Shown: one piece after another, positions 1-8,818 of the stretch
Layout of the letters: each line of letters opens with the position of its first letter
How positions within the stretch are numbered: the stretch's first letter is position 1
Origin: Trichomonas tenax
Taxonomy: Eukaryota > Parabasalia > Trichomonadida > Trichomonadidae
Assembly: GCA_023091735.1 (NCBI GenBank)
Contig: JALKBU010000867.1
Location: forward strand, 1 to 22,269
Direction: 5' to 3'
DNA length: 22,269 bases
Position numbers and translations under genes: made by a program
The notes under the pieces: generated by a model
Told to the model about the DNA's origin: nothing
The model's input: the letters and a program-made list of their open reading frames with translations, nothing else
The model's database searches: none

Positions 1-2
1 CA

Positions 3-131
3 ATGAACTACGTTTATGGTCTTCATACTCAGCGTGGAGTTTCAATCTATAAATGTCAATATTGTTTAGACTATAAAGATATTTATAACACTTTTTATAA
101 AGGTGACAATTTTTCCCGCGCAAAAAAATGA
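3..131 (+). CDS. Possible C-terminal tail of a gene running off the left edge
   Basis: An open frame of 42 codons runs from the window edge to a TGA at 129-131. It contains an ATG at position 3, but the frame is also open at the edge, so this may be the end of a longer gene to the left. The peptide is rich in Tyr and Cys, has a KCQYC (CxxC) motif near residue 19, and ends in a basic FSRAKK. That could be half of a zinc knuckle, but nothing here identifies a family. It may be a chance ORF or a remnant. Sequence upstream of the window would decide whether it is coding. Confidence 0.3.
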   Translation: MNYVYGLHTQRGVSIYKCQYCLDYKDIYNTFYKGDNFSRAKK

Positions 132-663
132 CAGTTTATTCATGAAAAGTGACTTTAAGGTTCTATGCCACTTTTTGATGTTCACTTTTGTCCTAGACTC
201 TTCTCTTTATAAAAGACGATTATTTTGTAAGTCTTTTTTTATCGGGGTATTTGATTGATGAATTCTTCGCAATGAAAAAGTATAATAGCCATTTCAACTA
301 TGTTTTTAAAAACTTCAGCCCATACTCTATAGTATTAAGTAGGAATACAAGAAGATTTTAAAGTAGGAATAGAAATGAAATTCTTTAAAAAGATGAGTTT
401 CAGTAATTTTTGATTAGTGTGTTTCGGATGATTGATAGATTTCAGGTATGATAAATTGATAGTGTATCATTCATAATACTCAAAATGATTGATGATCATG
501 TGATCTTTGTTCGATGTAAAATTATTTAATCAAATATTGTTCATCAGTATTACAAAAGAATATACACAAATAATTCATAAGATTTGCATCACATCATAAA
601 GAACAGCATCAATTATAGTGATAATAAAAGTATTTGACAAGTAATATTATTTACATTGATATT
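132..663. other. Intergenic region, no gene seen
   Basis: AT-rich DNA with no convincing reading frame. It holds a short inverted repeat (AAAAGAC at 211-217 with GTCTTTT at 231-237, followed by more T) just after the left-edge ORF. It also holds an 11-base direct repeat AAGTAGGAATA at 337-347 and 361-371. The last part leads into the promoter-like motif of the FOP-like gene. No RNA gene was recognised. Confidence 0.5.
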
Positions 664-676
664 TTGACATGTAAAA
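664..676 (+). promoter_or_regulatory. ACATGT-centred promoter-like element upstream of the FOP-like gene
   Basis: TTGACATGTAAAA lies about 47 bases before the ATG at 724 and reads in the same direction as the gene. The same string or close variants recur next to the starts of most other genes in the window. A start codon upstream of it (634) would put the element inside the coding region, so it supports starting translation at 724. Its regulatory role is inferred from position and recurrence only. Confidence 0.6.
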
Positions 677-723
677 TTAATTACAATCAAGAAAAAATAA
701 ACTTTCTCCGTTTGAAGAAAAAA

Positions 724-1620
724 ATGAGTGCGAAAAAAGTTTCAGTTTCAGAGACAACAAAAAGAATGCAGCAGTATATTATGAACGAAATGACAAAATC
801 TGGCAACGTCAACCATATAAATGCGAAATATATGAACGAAATCAGCAAAATCGTTTTCAAAACAAATAATAACGAACTGAAATCGAAAATTACGACCCCA
901 GACAGCCAGGCAAGCTCTATAGCATTCCAAATCGTACTGAATTTCTTCAAAAAACACAAGATTCTCGAACTAACGGAAGATTCTTTCAAAGCAGAGCTTG
1001 AAAACTCGAACATGAAGTACGGATCTCTGGGAAAGATCGAAGATCTTCAGTTGGACACTGATTCTGGCGTCATTCCAAGCATTTTAGATTGGAACGAAGA
1101 AAGAGTCGAAGAAATTAGTCGCAAGGAGGAAGAAGCGAAGGCAAAGGCGAGAGAAGAGGCACTGCTCGCTGAAGAGAGAACCCACGCATCACAGAGTTCA
1201 GGAAAGAAAGCCGTTATACAAGATTCTGCATTTCGTGAACGTCCTTATGCGATATCCACACGCGAAATTCCTTTATCGCCTACGGATGATGTGTTTAGAC
1301 GCGGAAGAATACCGACAGAAGCACAATCAGAGATGCCAAATTCTTCATTCAGATTTGTTCGCAGAGAAACGCAATCTATGCTTCCTGAAGGAGCGAGAGC
1401 AGGAAATTCTGGCCCAAGGTCACCAAATGGAAAGTCCTATGCTCAAATTTTCTCGAGATCTGTTGCAAACAGTCCTTTCGGCGGAAACAGAGCCGCTCCT
1501 TCCGTTGTTTCCGCGCGCACTGAGATGCCACAGCGTGTGCAGCGCGTAAAACCTTCAAGAGAAAGACCAGTTGTTATCCAAACTGATGCTAGATCACAAG
1601 GAGCTGCTTCTGCAAATTGA
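724..1620 (+). CDS. FOP/TON1-like protein with N-terminal dimerisation region and LisH motif
   Basis: A protein of 298 residues. Residues about 11-50 resemble the N-terminal dimerisation domain of the FOP/FOPNL/OFD1/TON1 family: a helix, then a short SGNVNHINAKY segment in place of the family's SGxLxxIxA, then a helix. Residues about 66-92 (from IAFQIVLNFFKKHKILELTE to FKAEL) fit a LisH helix pair, the usual next element in that family. These proteins sit at centrosomes and basal bodies or organise microtubules. After residue 125 comes a charged E/K/A helix (about 128-152), then a low-complexity Ser/Arg/Pro-rich tail with no recognised domain. The frame stays open upstream to 634, but the promoter-like element at 664-676 and the A-rich leader before ATG 724 favour the later start. 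The gene is tail to tail with the VPS13-like gene, 121 bases away. The family call comes from recalled domain patterns, not a search. Confidence 0.6.
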   Translation: MSAKKVSVSETTKRMQQYIMNEMTKSGNVNHINAKYMNEISKIVFKTNNNELKSKITTPDSQASSIAFQIVLNFFKKHKILELTEDSFKAELENSNMKYGSLGKIEDLQLDTDSGVIPSILDWNEERVEEISRKEEEAKAKAREEALLAEERTHASQSSGKKAVIQDSAFRERPYAISTREIPLSPTDDVFRRGRIPTEAQSEMPNSSFRFVRRETQSMLPEGARAGNSGPRSPNGKSYAQIFSRSVANSPFGGNRAAPSVVSARTEMPQRVQRVKPSRERPVVIQTDARSQGAASAN

Positions 1621-1741
1621 TTTATAATAAATTGTTGTTTTTCACAAATTATTAAAACTAATCATTGTTATAATGGACATAGCTTATTTAAAAATAAAAT
1701 CAAACAAATTTTTATATATAACAAATACATGATATATTTTT

Positions 1742-4700
1742 CTATTCTGTGTATTTCGATTTTTCGGCGTTGATCTTTTCAAAGAACACTTCTGCGCTTT
1801 CAGCATCTTCAAATTCGATAGGAATCTCTCTTCCACTTGCGAGAGTAATGAAAACAGTTCTTGATTCTGTTCGAATATTGTCAACTTCATCTAAAGGAAT
1901 TAAATCAGATCCTGTGTGCAAAATTCCATCAGCTATCGATAAATCATTGGAATCAGAAACGATTCGTGGTGTCACAACATCACCAGCTAATGAATATAGT
2001 GTCCAATCTGTGACGCCAAATAATAAGTCTACGAAAGCTAAAATGATGTTTGTAACAAACAATAACAAGCAGAAGAAGATAACCGAGGGTCTGAAAGACC
2101 TAATACTTGATAAGGAGTGAAAAGCAACAGTGATCGCTGCGAAGAACGACATAACGCCCCATATTGCTCTGTTGTTTTCAACAATTGTCTCTGTGTTAAG
2201 TAATATGTGTAAAACATTAGAAATGTAGGCTAAGAAAGTAAAAACAATGGAAATTCCAGTTGTTATCAAACGGATTGTAAATCCTTTCTTCTTGTTTGTG
2301 AAGTACATCTTGATGTTGTGCGATGGAAGACCAACGAGTTCTGTACTCTTAATGAGTCCGAATCCGGCAATAATCAATGATCTTGCTTTGAAGCCTCCCA
2401 AAATGCTCCAAAGTGATTTAACTTCTTTGCATTCGAATATTGGGTTTTTGAAGTTCATAACTGCATTATCAACTTGCGGTAAACACTTCAGTATCTTCGG
2501 AAGATTGTTTTCGACGTGCGGTTGGAAAGACAAAGTGAACTTTGATGGAGAAATTTTCATATTTTTCACGCTGAAGCAGTTCAAGAAATGTTCTGGTAAC
2601 ATAGAAGAAATAATATTCATCAAATCTTGATCTGCGAATTGCATAACAGAGTATGATTGAAGGAGATTACTTTGAAGAACTGTAGAAGGAACAGCACTCT
2701 GCAGTATCATCTGAGGAAGAGCACGAGAATGCGGTGACTTTCTTAATGTTGGGAATTTGTCTGGAATTAAGTTCAAGAACTGTGAAATGAAATTAAGATC
2801 GATACAAGCAGTTGTGTGGCCAATTTCAACAGTGAAATAGTCAATCTTAACTAATCCTGATAAATGTGTTGTTATTTTGACAACAAAATCTTTTTCACAG
2901 CCATCAGAGAAAAGAACATTCTCGAAAATAGCATTCGAAAGCTTATTGATTAAATTCATTCCACTTAACGTGAAAACAATCTTCAAGCCACTCTCTTCGA
3001 TTGATACGCATGTGCTGGAGTCAGATAACAAGAAAGCAGCGAGTTCGTGATCATTGTCAAAGACTTTTGTCATCACTTCATGCAAAGAAACATTGAGGTC
3101 AAATAATGAATCCGATTCAACTTCTTTTTGATGCTCATCGAAAACTATTGTGCTTCCATCAAACAATGAAAGATTGACTGAATAGAAAACGTCTTTGAAC
3201 TGCTTCTGGAACGATGCTGTTGTGGCATGAACAATTAAAACTTCATTCTCAATCTTGACTTCGAGATCATAAATTGATTGGTGATACTTTTGAAGCACGA
3301 AATATTTCGTTGAATTTGGTTCAACATCAACAAAATTTTCTTCCAATCCGACTTGTTTAAATGACATTCTGTGATGTGTGTTATTGACTATTTTGTCAGT
3401 CTTATATGACTGCGGTTGCGCTTTTGTAACAATGATATTTTTGACGAAATTAATTGTCTTGACTTTGATTTCGACTAAATCCTTTCCGACAAACAAACTT
3501 TGCTCTTTGCTGAGAGCTATGATATTGAGCGGCTTTGAATATTTGTTGTCATCAAATGAAACTTTGAATACAAAACTTGTATTGATTGCTGAGCAAACAA
3601 ATCCAGAATTTGTCGATAATTTATGTTTCTGTGTTGAAATTGTGTCAATATAAATATCTTTCTGCAATTTGTTAATGATCACTGCAGCAGGTACGATAAA
3701 TATTTCTTTGTCATCTTGCCAAACGTAGACAGGCATTGCCTGCGATGGTAAATTTTGCAAATGAAGTTGGTGCAAAACTTGTTTATTTGTTGGAATGATT
3801 TCCGTCCATGAAATCTCTGTCTTTGGTGATATATAGATTTCCTCGGCTGCTTCTAAAAGCGTGATTTCATCATTGGATGAGAAGCTGTTCTTGAAATTGT
3901 GTTCGTAACTGATATTATTGATTGATTTAACTTTGATCTGAGATGATCTGACATAAAATGGAATTCCTGTCATGTTATGAACAACATTTCCTGATAAATT
4001 AATGACTCTTTCTTCGATCTTGTAATGTAACGAAGCAGGAGAATCATCTAACAATGATAAATGAAGAACTCCTTCATTCTTAGTTGGATCTATTTTGATT
4101 TTGCCTCGCTTTGTGACATTTGGAATTGTGATTTCAATATGAACATATTTGTCATTCTCTGATATTTTGTCAAGTGAAACAAATTCATTATTCATTACAT
4201 TAATTTCGTTTTCGGATCTAAACTTTGAAGAAAATGTAACATTGAATGGAAGTTTGTTACACAGCAAATAAAGCGACTGGATATTGATAAATATTTGTTT
4301 GTTAACTTTCTTTGGAATTGCGATCAGATTGTAACAATTTTCCTTCAACAAATGAGTGTCTCCAACTGAACTTATCTTGTGCTTCTGGTCATGTCCCATA
4401 AATCTCATTTCAAACTCTGTTGAGTTGTGATCCATTTGGATATCAGTTTCATCTTTGCACTCGATAATTTTATCATTGAGAACTATTTTCATTGCTGTGT
4501 TATTGATCAGCTTAATTTCTGGTACAATTCTAAGTATGTTATCTTCATAAATAAGAATCGCTGAAAATTTAGGTAACTTAAGTGTTTTCTTTGATACAAT
4601 CTCATTACATAAAATTGTTTCTGATTTGCTTTCAGAAATAATATCAAATGAATCTGAAAATTGAGCAGAATCCTTGAATGATGAAGAATTTGGATACAAT

Positions 4701-7700
4701 GATAAACTGACTGAATCAGTCTTGAAAATAAACGATCTGGATGTCTCATTAACAACTAATAAAGATGGCTTTGTATTTGTAAAATCAATTAAGTTAAGTA
4801 ATGAAGAAATATTATTCTTATTAATGTTAACGTTGACAGGATCTTCGATATTAACATTAATCTGCTTCATAATGTCGAACTCGAAATTTAATTTTGATTT
4901 CTCCATCAAATTAGAGGGTTCAAACCAAGAATCAGAAGTTTGACATTCGATTTCTGTTTCAAACTTCAATATATTATTTTCCAACACTGCCTTTCCTTTT
5001 CTTGCTTCAATAAACAATGGCGTTGGTCCGTATTTGCTTGAAACTGACTGCTGATTGATAGAAATCAATACTTTGTTAAGATTTGCGGTTGCTGTTGGAA
5101 GATTCAAGTTGAAATTGAACTTTGGAATTTCTATTGCAGGGAAATACTTCAAAGACTTGATCAGACATAAAAGATGCCACATTGAAAACATAACATTAGT
5201 CTGATCAATTTGAACCAAGTAGTTATCGAAATTACCTTTGGCAGTCAATTCAGGAATTGAGACAATATCTGAGCCGTTGATTCTTGCGAAAACATTCTTG
5301 ACGATTGCATCAGCATCAAAGTTTTCAGTGTCAATTTTTGCCAAAACTTCAGCACCACACTCTATAACACTTCCTGGAATCACTAAATTAAGCTTTGATG
5401 GATTGAGAATTAAATCGATCTTCATTGGCGGTGGGAAGTAGACATTTGATTTAAATAATATCGGAAGCATTGTTTCAATCAAAGAAAACGCATCGATTGT
5501 CAGTTCACAAGGATTGATTATGTATTGACTATCTCTATTCATCAAATCGAAGTTTATAATGCATAAATCGTCTTTCTCGCACTTAACTGATGAATAAAGC
5601 AAATCCAAACTCTTTGCAGTGAGTTTACCTTTCAATTGCTTAATTGTTGCAATGAAATCAAAGTCAATGCCATTAACAACAGCATAATCGTAAACTATCA
5701 GCTTTGGAATATTGACTGTTGCATCAACAACAAGTTTTTCTGGTAATATTTGATCCATTCTGAATGGAACAGATACAAGATGCATCAATAAAACATCATT
5801 GAGCTTCAAAGGAACAGGATCGAAGTAAACAAAGAACTTCAAACTGTTGTTGACTATTAATGAGCCTCTGACATTAAATTCATCAGTAAACTTGTAATCA
5901 TCCAATGCGACAGTGTCAACATGTGTTACAGCAGAAATTGTACTGTAATCCTGCAAGTTGTTGCCGTTGAAATTAGTGAAATGAATTACGAACTTTTGCT
6001 GCGATAATGAACAATCGACATCAAAGATATCTAAATGCATTTCGAAAGGAATTGATGATAATTTAAGTGGTTCTGGTAGATAATTAAACAGATTCTTTGG
6101 CAATATCTCGAAAATCATGAAGAATTTAGCGTCAGCTTTTTGAACGTTCATTTTGATTAACTTATCGATTGTGATTTTGATGTTATTGGCAACAATAACA
6201 TCAGCCAATCCAAATGAATCGACTGCTAAGTCAACAGTTAATTCTGGAACGGCTGCTTTGACAATTGCATTCTTATAAGTCAATTCCAAATTCCCATATG
6301 GAAGCTTCAAGCTGATTAATGCACTTGGCGAATTGATTTTGAACTCATAATGAGGAGCAATAGAAATAATATGAAGTATCTTATCGAGATCAATGTATGG
6401 CATTTCTTTTGGAAGCATTGAAAACAAAAGATCAATGTTCTTCCAATCAAATTCGACTGTGAAAGGTTTTACAAATATTTTGGCGCCTTTTTTAGTGAAG
6501 AAACACTCCATATTAAAATCTTCTAAAAACTTGTGTTGTTGGCGCTTTCCATATGTAATGCTTGTGTTCAATATTTTAAGTTTCGTGACATAATCTTTGG
6601 CACTGAAGATCGAAGTCGATATCGTGAATGCTTCTGTAACAAGAAGAAAATCTGTGTTTCCGTTCATCTTCAAGAATATCTGTGTTGGAAGTGTGTTGAG
6701 AGAAAGTTCAACAGGAGGAATAATGAAGGCTCTATGCTTAATGATTTTGATGATTCGCTCAAGAATCATGTGAATATTAAATGGAATCCGGATGTTGAGT
6801 AACTTAATTACATCGATTGTATAGTTTGTTGCAAATATATTGACAGCCAAACGAGTCACAAGCTTTGAGTTATCATTGAACAGCTCAAGATGAACTTTGA
6901 AGTCTTCGTTATCAGTGTCCTGTGATTCAAGAACAACATATCCATTCCTTGTCATTGACAAAGCTGTGCAAGAAATATCGATAGAAACTCCATTGTTGAT
7001 TTGTTTGAGAAGAAGCGTCGGTTTCTGGATATTGAAGACGATTCCTTCTGGATCTGAAACAGAGCGAACTCTGCACAACAAGAAAGGAGATTTGAAGAAA
7101 AAATGGATTCTAGAAATCAATTGAACAAAATTATTTTGGCCATCGAAATCAATTTGATCGATAACTTTTTTCAATGTCTTGAAACTCATTTTTCCTGATT
7201 TCGAATTTTCTGCCATTGACCTCCATAATATGATGTTGTAGTATGGCATAACAATATCATAGTATTGGATAATTTTCGGCCTTTCTGGTGGATTTGGATT
7301 TTCTCTCCATTTCATTGTGTATTTCCGCATCTTCTTAAAGAGTGCTCTGAAGTTTCCAATTCTTACTGTGTCTTTCTCGTTAATTTTCCTTGATGTCTGA
7401 TCAACAAACTTCCAAAATGCAACGGGATCTGATATGATATTCTTATTTCTAATGACGAGAGAACCTTTAAGATATTTGAAAAATTGCGGAATCCGTGTCA
7501 ATGTGTCGAATAGGAATTCGACTTGCCAATCGGTCAGGTCGAGCGTAATTTTCGATGTTTTCGTGCTGATTTGGATTTCGCTGTTTATGTCTTTCATTAA
7601 AACTGTTCCAGACATATTCCCTGGAAGCATGATCCAATCATGCTGAGAGTTGATTGCATTGTTCATCATTTGAGAGAAAATCGCTGTGTTCGAGCAATTT

Positions 7701-8320
7701 AAAGGAGTTTGATTTCTATCAATATATGCAGAAATGTTGTTGATGTTAAATGCGCGCTCTATCATTGTATTTTTCGGATTTGCAACATCATCAACTATCA
7801 AACGATCGAATTGGAGGCCAAAAACAAAACAAACTTTTTCTCCAAATTCGATCCTGATGTTTAATCTGTCTATTTGTAACTTTGCCTTTGACACAACCTT
7901 GATTATTGTATTTGTGAAAATTGATTGCGTCACAATATTAAGTAACGACATAATTTTCGATTTGAAAACTTCATGTGCTGCGATTTGATGCTGTTTTATA
8001 TCACGAAGCAATTTCACTGATGGAAATAGTGTGTCTTTAGCACACCAACATTTGCAAGAAATCATCACATCGCTCGCTTTAATCACCATTGGGTTAGTCA
8101 TGAAAGAAGCCCATGGAATAGATGACCTTATCGTCTTTATAAGGCCCTTTTCGATAGTTATCGGTATATTATTTTGCACAAGCCCGTATTTATATAATTC
8201 GACATTATTCATCTCCAAATTCGAGGTCAGGAGGGACAGTTTGAAGGTGTCCTTCGTCAGTCCTTCAATGTAAGCTGATAGCGCGGCGTTGACAACGTCC
8301 GCTATCAACTCATTGAACAT
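1742..8320 (-). CDS. VPS13/chorein-type bridge lipid-transfer protein with C-terminal membrane segments
   Basis: A protein of 2192 residues. The N-terminus has the features of the chorein_N domain of VPS13 and ATG2: MFNELIADVVNAALSAYIEG at the start, LSLLTSNLEMNNVELYKYGL, then SIPWASFMTNPMVIKASDV at residues 67-85. Such proteins form long hydrophobic grooves that carry bulk lipid between organelle membranes at contact sites. The long middle is beta-rich repeats with scattered asparagines. Segments such as IVNNTHHRMSFKQVGLEEN resemble repeats of the VPS13 adaptor-binding (VAB) region. Residues about 2018-2043, 2052-2073 and 2080-2102 are strongly hydrophobic and look like membrane segments. 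The last 80 residues (LIPLDEVDNIRTESRTVFIT and on) suggest a small PH-like fold. VPS13 is usually above 3000 residues, so this is a short member. The frame is open 23 codons upstream through an A-run, but ATG 8320 begins exactly at the chorein domain. Confidence 0.85.
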   Translation of the reverse strand: MFNELIADVVNAALSAYIEGLTKDTFKLSLLTSNLEMNNVELYKYGLVQNNIPITIEKGLIKTIRSSIPWASFMTNPMVIKASDVMISCKCWCAKDTLFPSVKLLRDIKQHQIAAHEVFKSKIMSLLNIVTQSIFTNTIIKVVSKAKLQIDRLNIRIEFGEKVCFVFGLQFDRLIVDDVANPKNTMIERAFNINNISAYIDRNQTPLNCSNTAIFSQMMNNAINSQHDWIMLPGNMSGTVLMKDINSEIQISTKTSKITLDLTDWQVEFLFDTLTRIPQFFKYLKGSLVIRNKNIISDPVAFWKFVDQTSRKINEKDTVRIGNFRALFKKMRKYTMKWRENPNPPERPKIIQYYDIVMPYYNIILWRSMAENSKSGKMSFKTLKKVIDQIDFDGQNNFVQLISRIHFFFKSPFLLCRVRSVSDPEGIVFNIQKPTLLLKQINNGVSIDISCTALSMTRNGYVVLESQDTDNEDFKVHLELFNDNSKLVTRLAVNIFATNYTIDVIKLLNIRIPFNIHMILERIIKIIKHRAFIIPPVELSLNTLPTQIFLKMNGNTDFLLVTEAFTISTSIFSAKDYVTKLKILNTSITYGKRQQHKFLEDFNMECFFTKKGAKIFVKPFTVEFDWKNIDLLFSMLPKEMPYIDLDKILHIISIAPHYEFKINSPSALISLKLPYGNLELTYKNAIVKAAVPELTVDLAVDSFGLADVIVANNIKITIDKLIKMNVQKADAKFFMIFEILPKNLFNYLPEPLKLSSIPFEMHLDIFDVDCSLSQQKFVIHFTNFNGNNLQDYSTISAVTHVDTVALDDYKFTDEFNVRGSLIVNNSLKFFVYFDPVPLKLNDVLLMHLVSVPFRMDQILPEKLVVDATVNIPKLIVYDYAVVNGIDFDFIATIKQLKGKLTAKSLDLLYSSVKCEKDDLCIINFDLMNRDSQYIINPCELTIDAFSLIETMLPILFKSNVYFPPPMKIDLILNPSKLNLVIPGSVIECGAEVLAKIDTENFDADAIVKNVFARINGSDIVSIPELTAKGNFDNYLVQIDQTNVMFSMWHLLCLIKSLKYFPAIEIPKFNFNLNLPTATANLNKVLISINQQSVSSKYGPTPLFIEARKGKAVLENNILKFETEIECQTSDSWFEPSNLMEKSKLNFEFDIMKQINVNIEDPVNVNINKNNISSLLNLIDFTNTKPSLLVVNETSRSFIFKTDSVSLSLYPNSSSFKDSAQFSDSFDIISESKSETILCNEIVSKKTLKLPKFSAILIYEDNILRIVPEIKLINNTAMKIVLNDKIIECKDETDIQMDHNSTEFEMRFMGHDQKHKISSVGDTHLLKENCYNLIAIPKKVNKQIFINIQSLYLLCNKLPFNVTFSSKFRSENEINVMNNEFVSLDKISENDKYVHIEITIPNVTKRGKIKIDPTKNEGVLHLSLLDDSPASLHYKIEERVINLSGNVVHNMTGIPFYVRSSQIKVKSINNISYEHNFKNSFSSNDEITLLEAAEEIYISPKTEISWTEIIPTNKQVLHQLHLQNLPSQAMPVYVWQDDKEIFIVPAAVIINKLQKDIYIDTISTQKHKLSTNSGFVCSAINTSFVFKVSFDDNKYSKPLNIIALSKEQSLFVGKDLVEIKVKTINFVKNIIVTKAQPQSYKTDKIVNNTHHRMSFKQVGLEENFVDVEPNSTKYFVLQKYHQSIYDLEVKIENEVLIVHATTASFQKQFKDVFYSVNLSLFDGSTIVFDEHQKEVESDSLFDLNVSLHEVMTKVFDNDHELAAFLLSDSSTCVSIEESGLKIVFTLSGMNLINKLSNAIFENVLFSDGCEKDFVVKITTHLSGLVKIDYFTVEIGHTTACIDLNFISQFLNLIPDKFPTLRKSPHSRALPQMILQSAVPSTVLQSNLLQSYSVMQFADQDLMNIISSMLPEHFLNCFSVKNMKISPSKFTLSFQPHVENNLPKILKCLPQVDNAVMNFKNPIFECKEVKSLWSILGGFKARSLIIAGFGLIKSTELVGLPSHNIKMYFTNKKKGFTIRLITTGISIVFTFLAYISNVLHILLNTETIVENNRAIWGVMSFFAAITVAFHSLSSIRSFRPSVIFFCLLLFVTNIILAFVDLLFGVTDWTLYSLAGDVVTPRIVSDSNDLSIADGILHTGSDLIPLDEVDNIRTESRTVFITLASGREIPIEFEDAESAEVFFEKINAEKSKYTE

Positions 8321-8335
8321 TTTTTTTTTTTTTTT
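8321..8335 (-). repeat. Homopolymer T run (A run on the coding strand) abutting the VPS13-like start codon
   Basis: Fifteen consecutive T on the plus strand sit directly before the ATG of the minus-strand gene, so the mRNA would have an uninterrupted A leader. Shorter A-runs precede the ATG of the Rab gene (20577-20584) and the FOP-like gene. It may be part of an A-rich translation-start context, and its exact length is prone to sequencing error. Confidence 0.7.
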
Positions 8336-8440
8336 GAATAAATGCCATCGTTTGCTTCCGAAATTGTAAACTCTAAAGGCAATGGCCAACGATTTTTAGC
8401 TTAAAATGAGAAATAATTATGTTTGTCAAAAATAATATTA

Positions 8441-8451
8441 TTTACATGTCA
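8441..8451 (-). promoter_or_regulatory. ACATGT-centred element, VPS13-like side
   Basis: On the minus strand it reads TGACATGTAAA, the same direction as the VPS13-like gene, 121 bases before its ATG. It matches the element found before the FOP-like gene. Function is inferred from recurrence. Confidence 0.5.
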
Positions 8452-8483
8452 GTAATAAAATTATCGTTCTGGATTTTCAAATT

Positions 8484-8496
8484 TTGACATGTAAAA
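8484..8496 (+). promoter_or_regulatory. ACATGT-centred element, rightward copy
   Basis: TTGACATGTAAAA is identical over 13 bases to the copy at 664-676. It points toward the BspA-like pseudogene but stands about 320 bases from its first ATG. It may belong to a lost or displaced 5' end of that gene, or act with the opposite copy as a two-way promoter. Confidence 0.5.
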
Positions 8497-8818
8497 ATCT
8501 GTCCGAGTTTGTAATTATACAGGCGTAAGAATTTCTTTCTTCAAAGATTTGGCATTTCCTATATCATCTGATACACTAAAAAGAAGAACTGAAAGGGACT
8601 ATTGAGAGAATATTCAACTGTCTGCAATTTTTTGCATAATCTCAGGAACGGGTGATGCTCAACATTATAAACTCGTTCAAAGCATGTATTATATTTGTAT
8701 TCGCGTTAGATGCCAATATGAAAATCTCATATTCTTATATTGATAAGGTTCGGAAGTAGATTTTTAAATGCCTCATTTTGAGGGATACTCGATATTTGAA
8801 AATGGACTGATATAGTCA

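Larger units (their letters stand above)
8390..8818. other. Divergent intergenic region between the VPS13-like and BspA-like genes
   Basis: Two copies of the ACATGT-centred element face opposite ways here. TTTACATGTCA at 8441-8451 reads TGACATGTAAA on the strand of the VPS13-like gene. TTGACATGTAAAA at 8484-8496 reads toward the BspA-like gene. The rightward copy lies more than 320 bases from the BspA ATG, much farther than at other genes. The stretch 8500-8818 has no convincing ORF, only a 34-codon frame from 8656 that I regard as chance. Confidence 0.55.

Noticed and set aside
8656..8760. 34-codon frame between the rightward element and the BspA-like gene
   Set aside because: Short, no homology recognised, base composition like the rest of the intergenic DNA.
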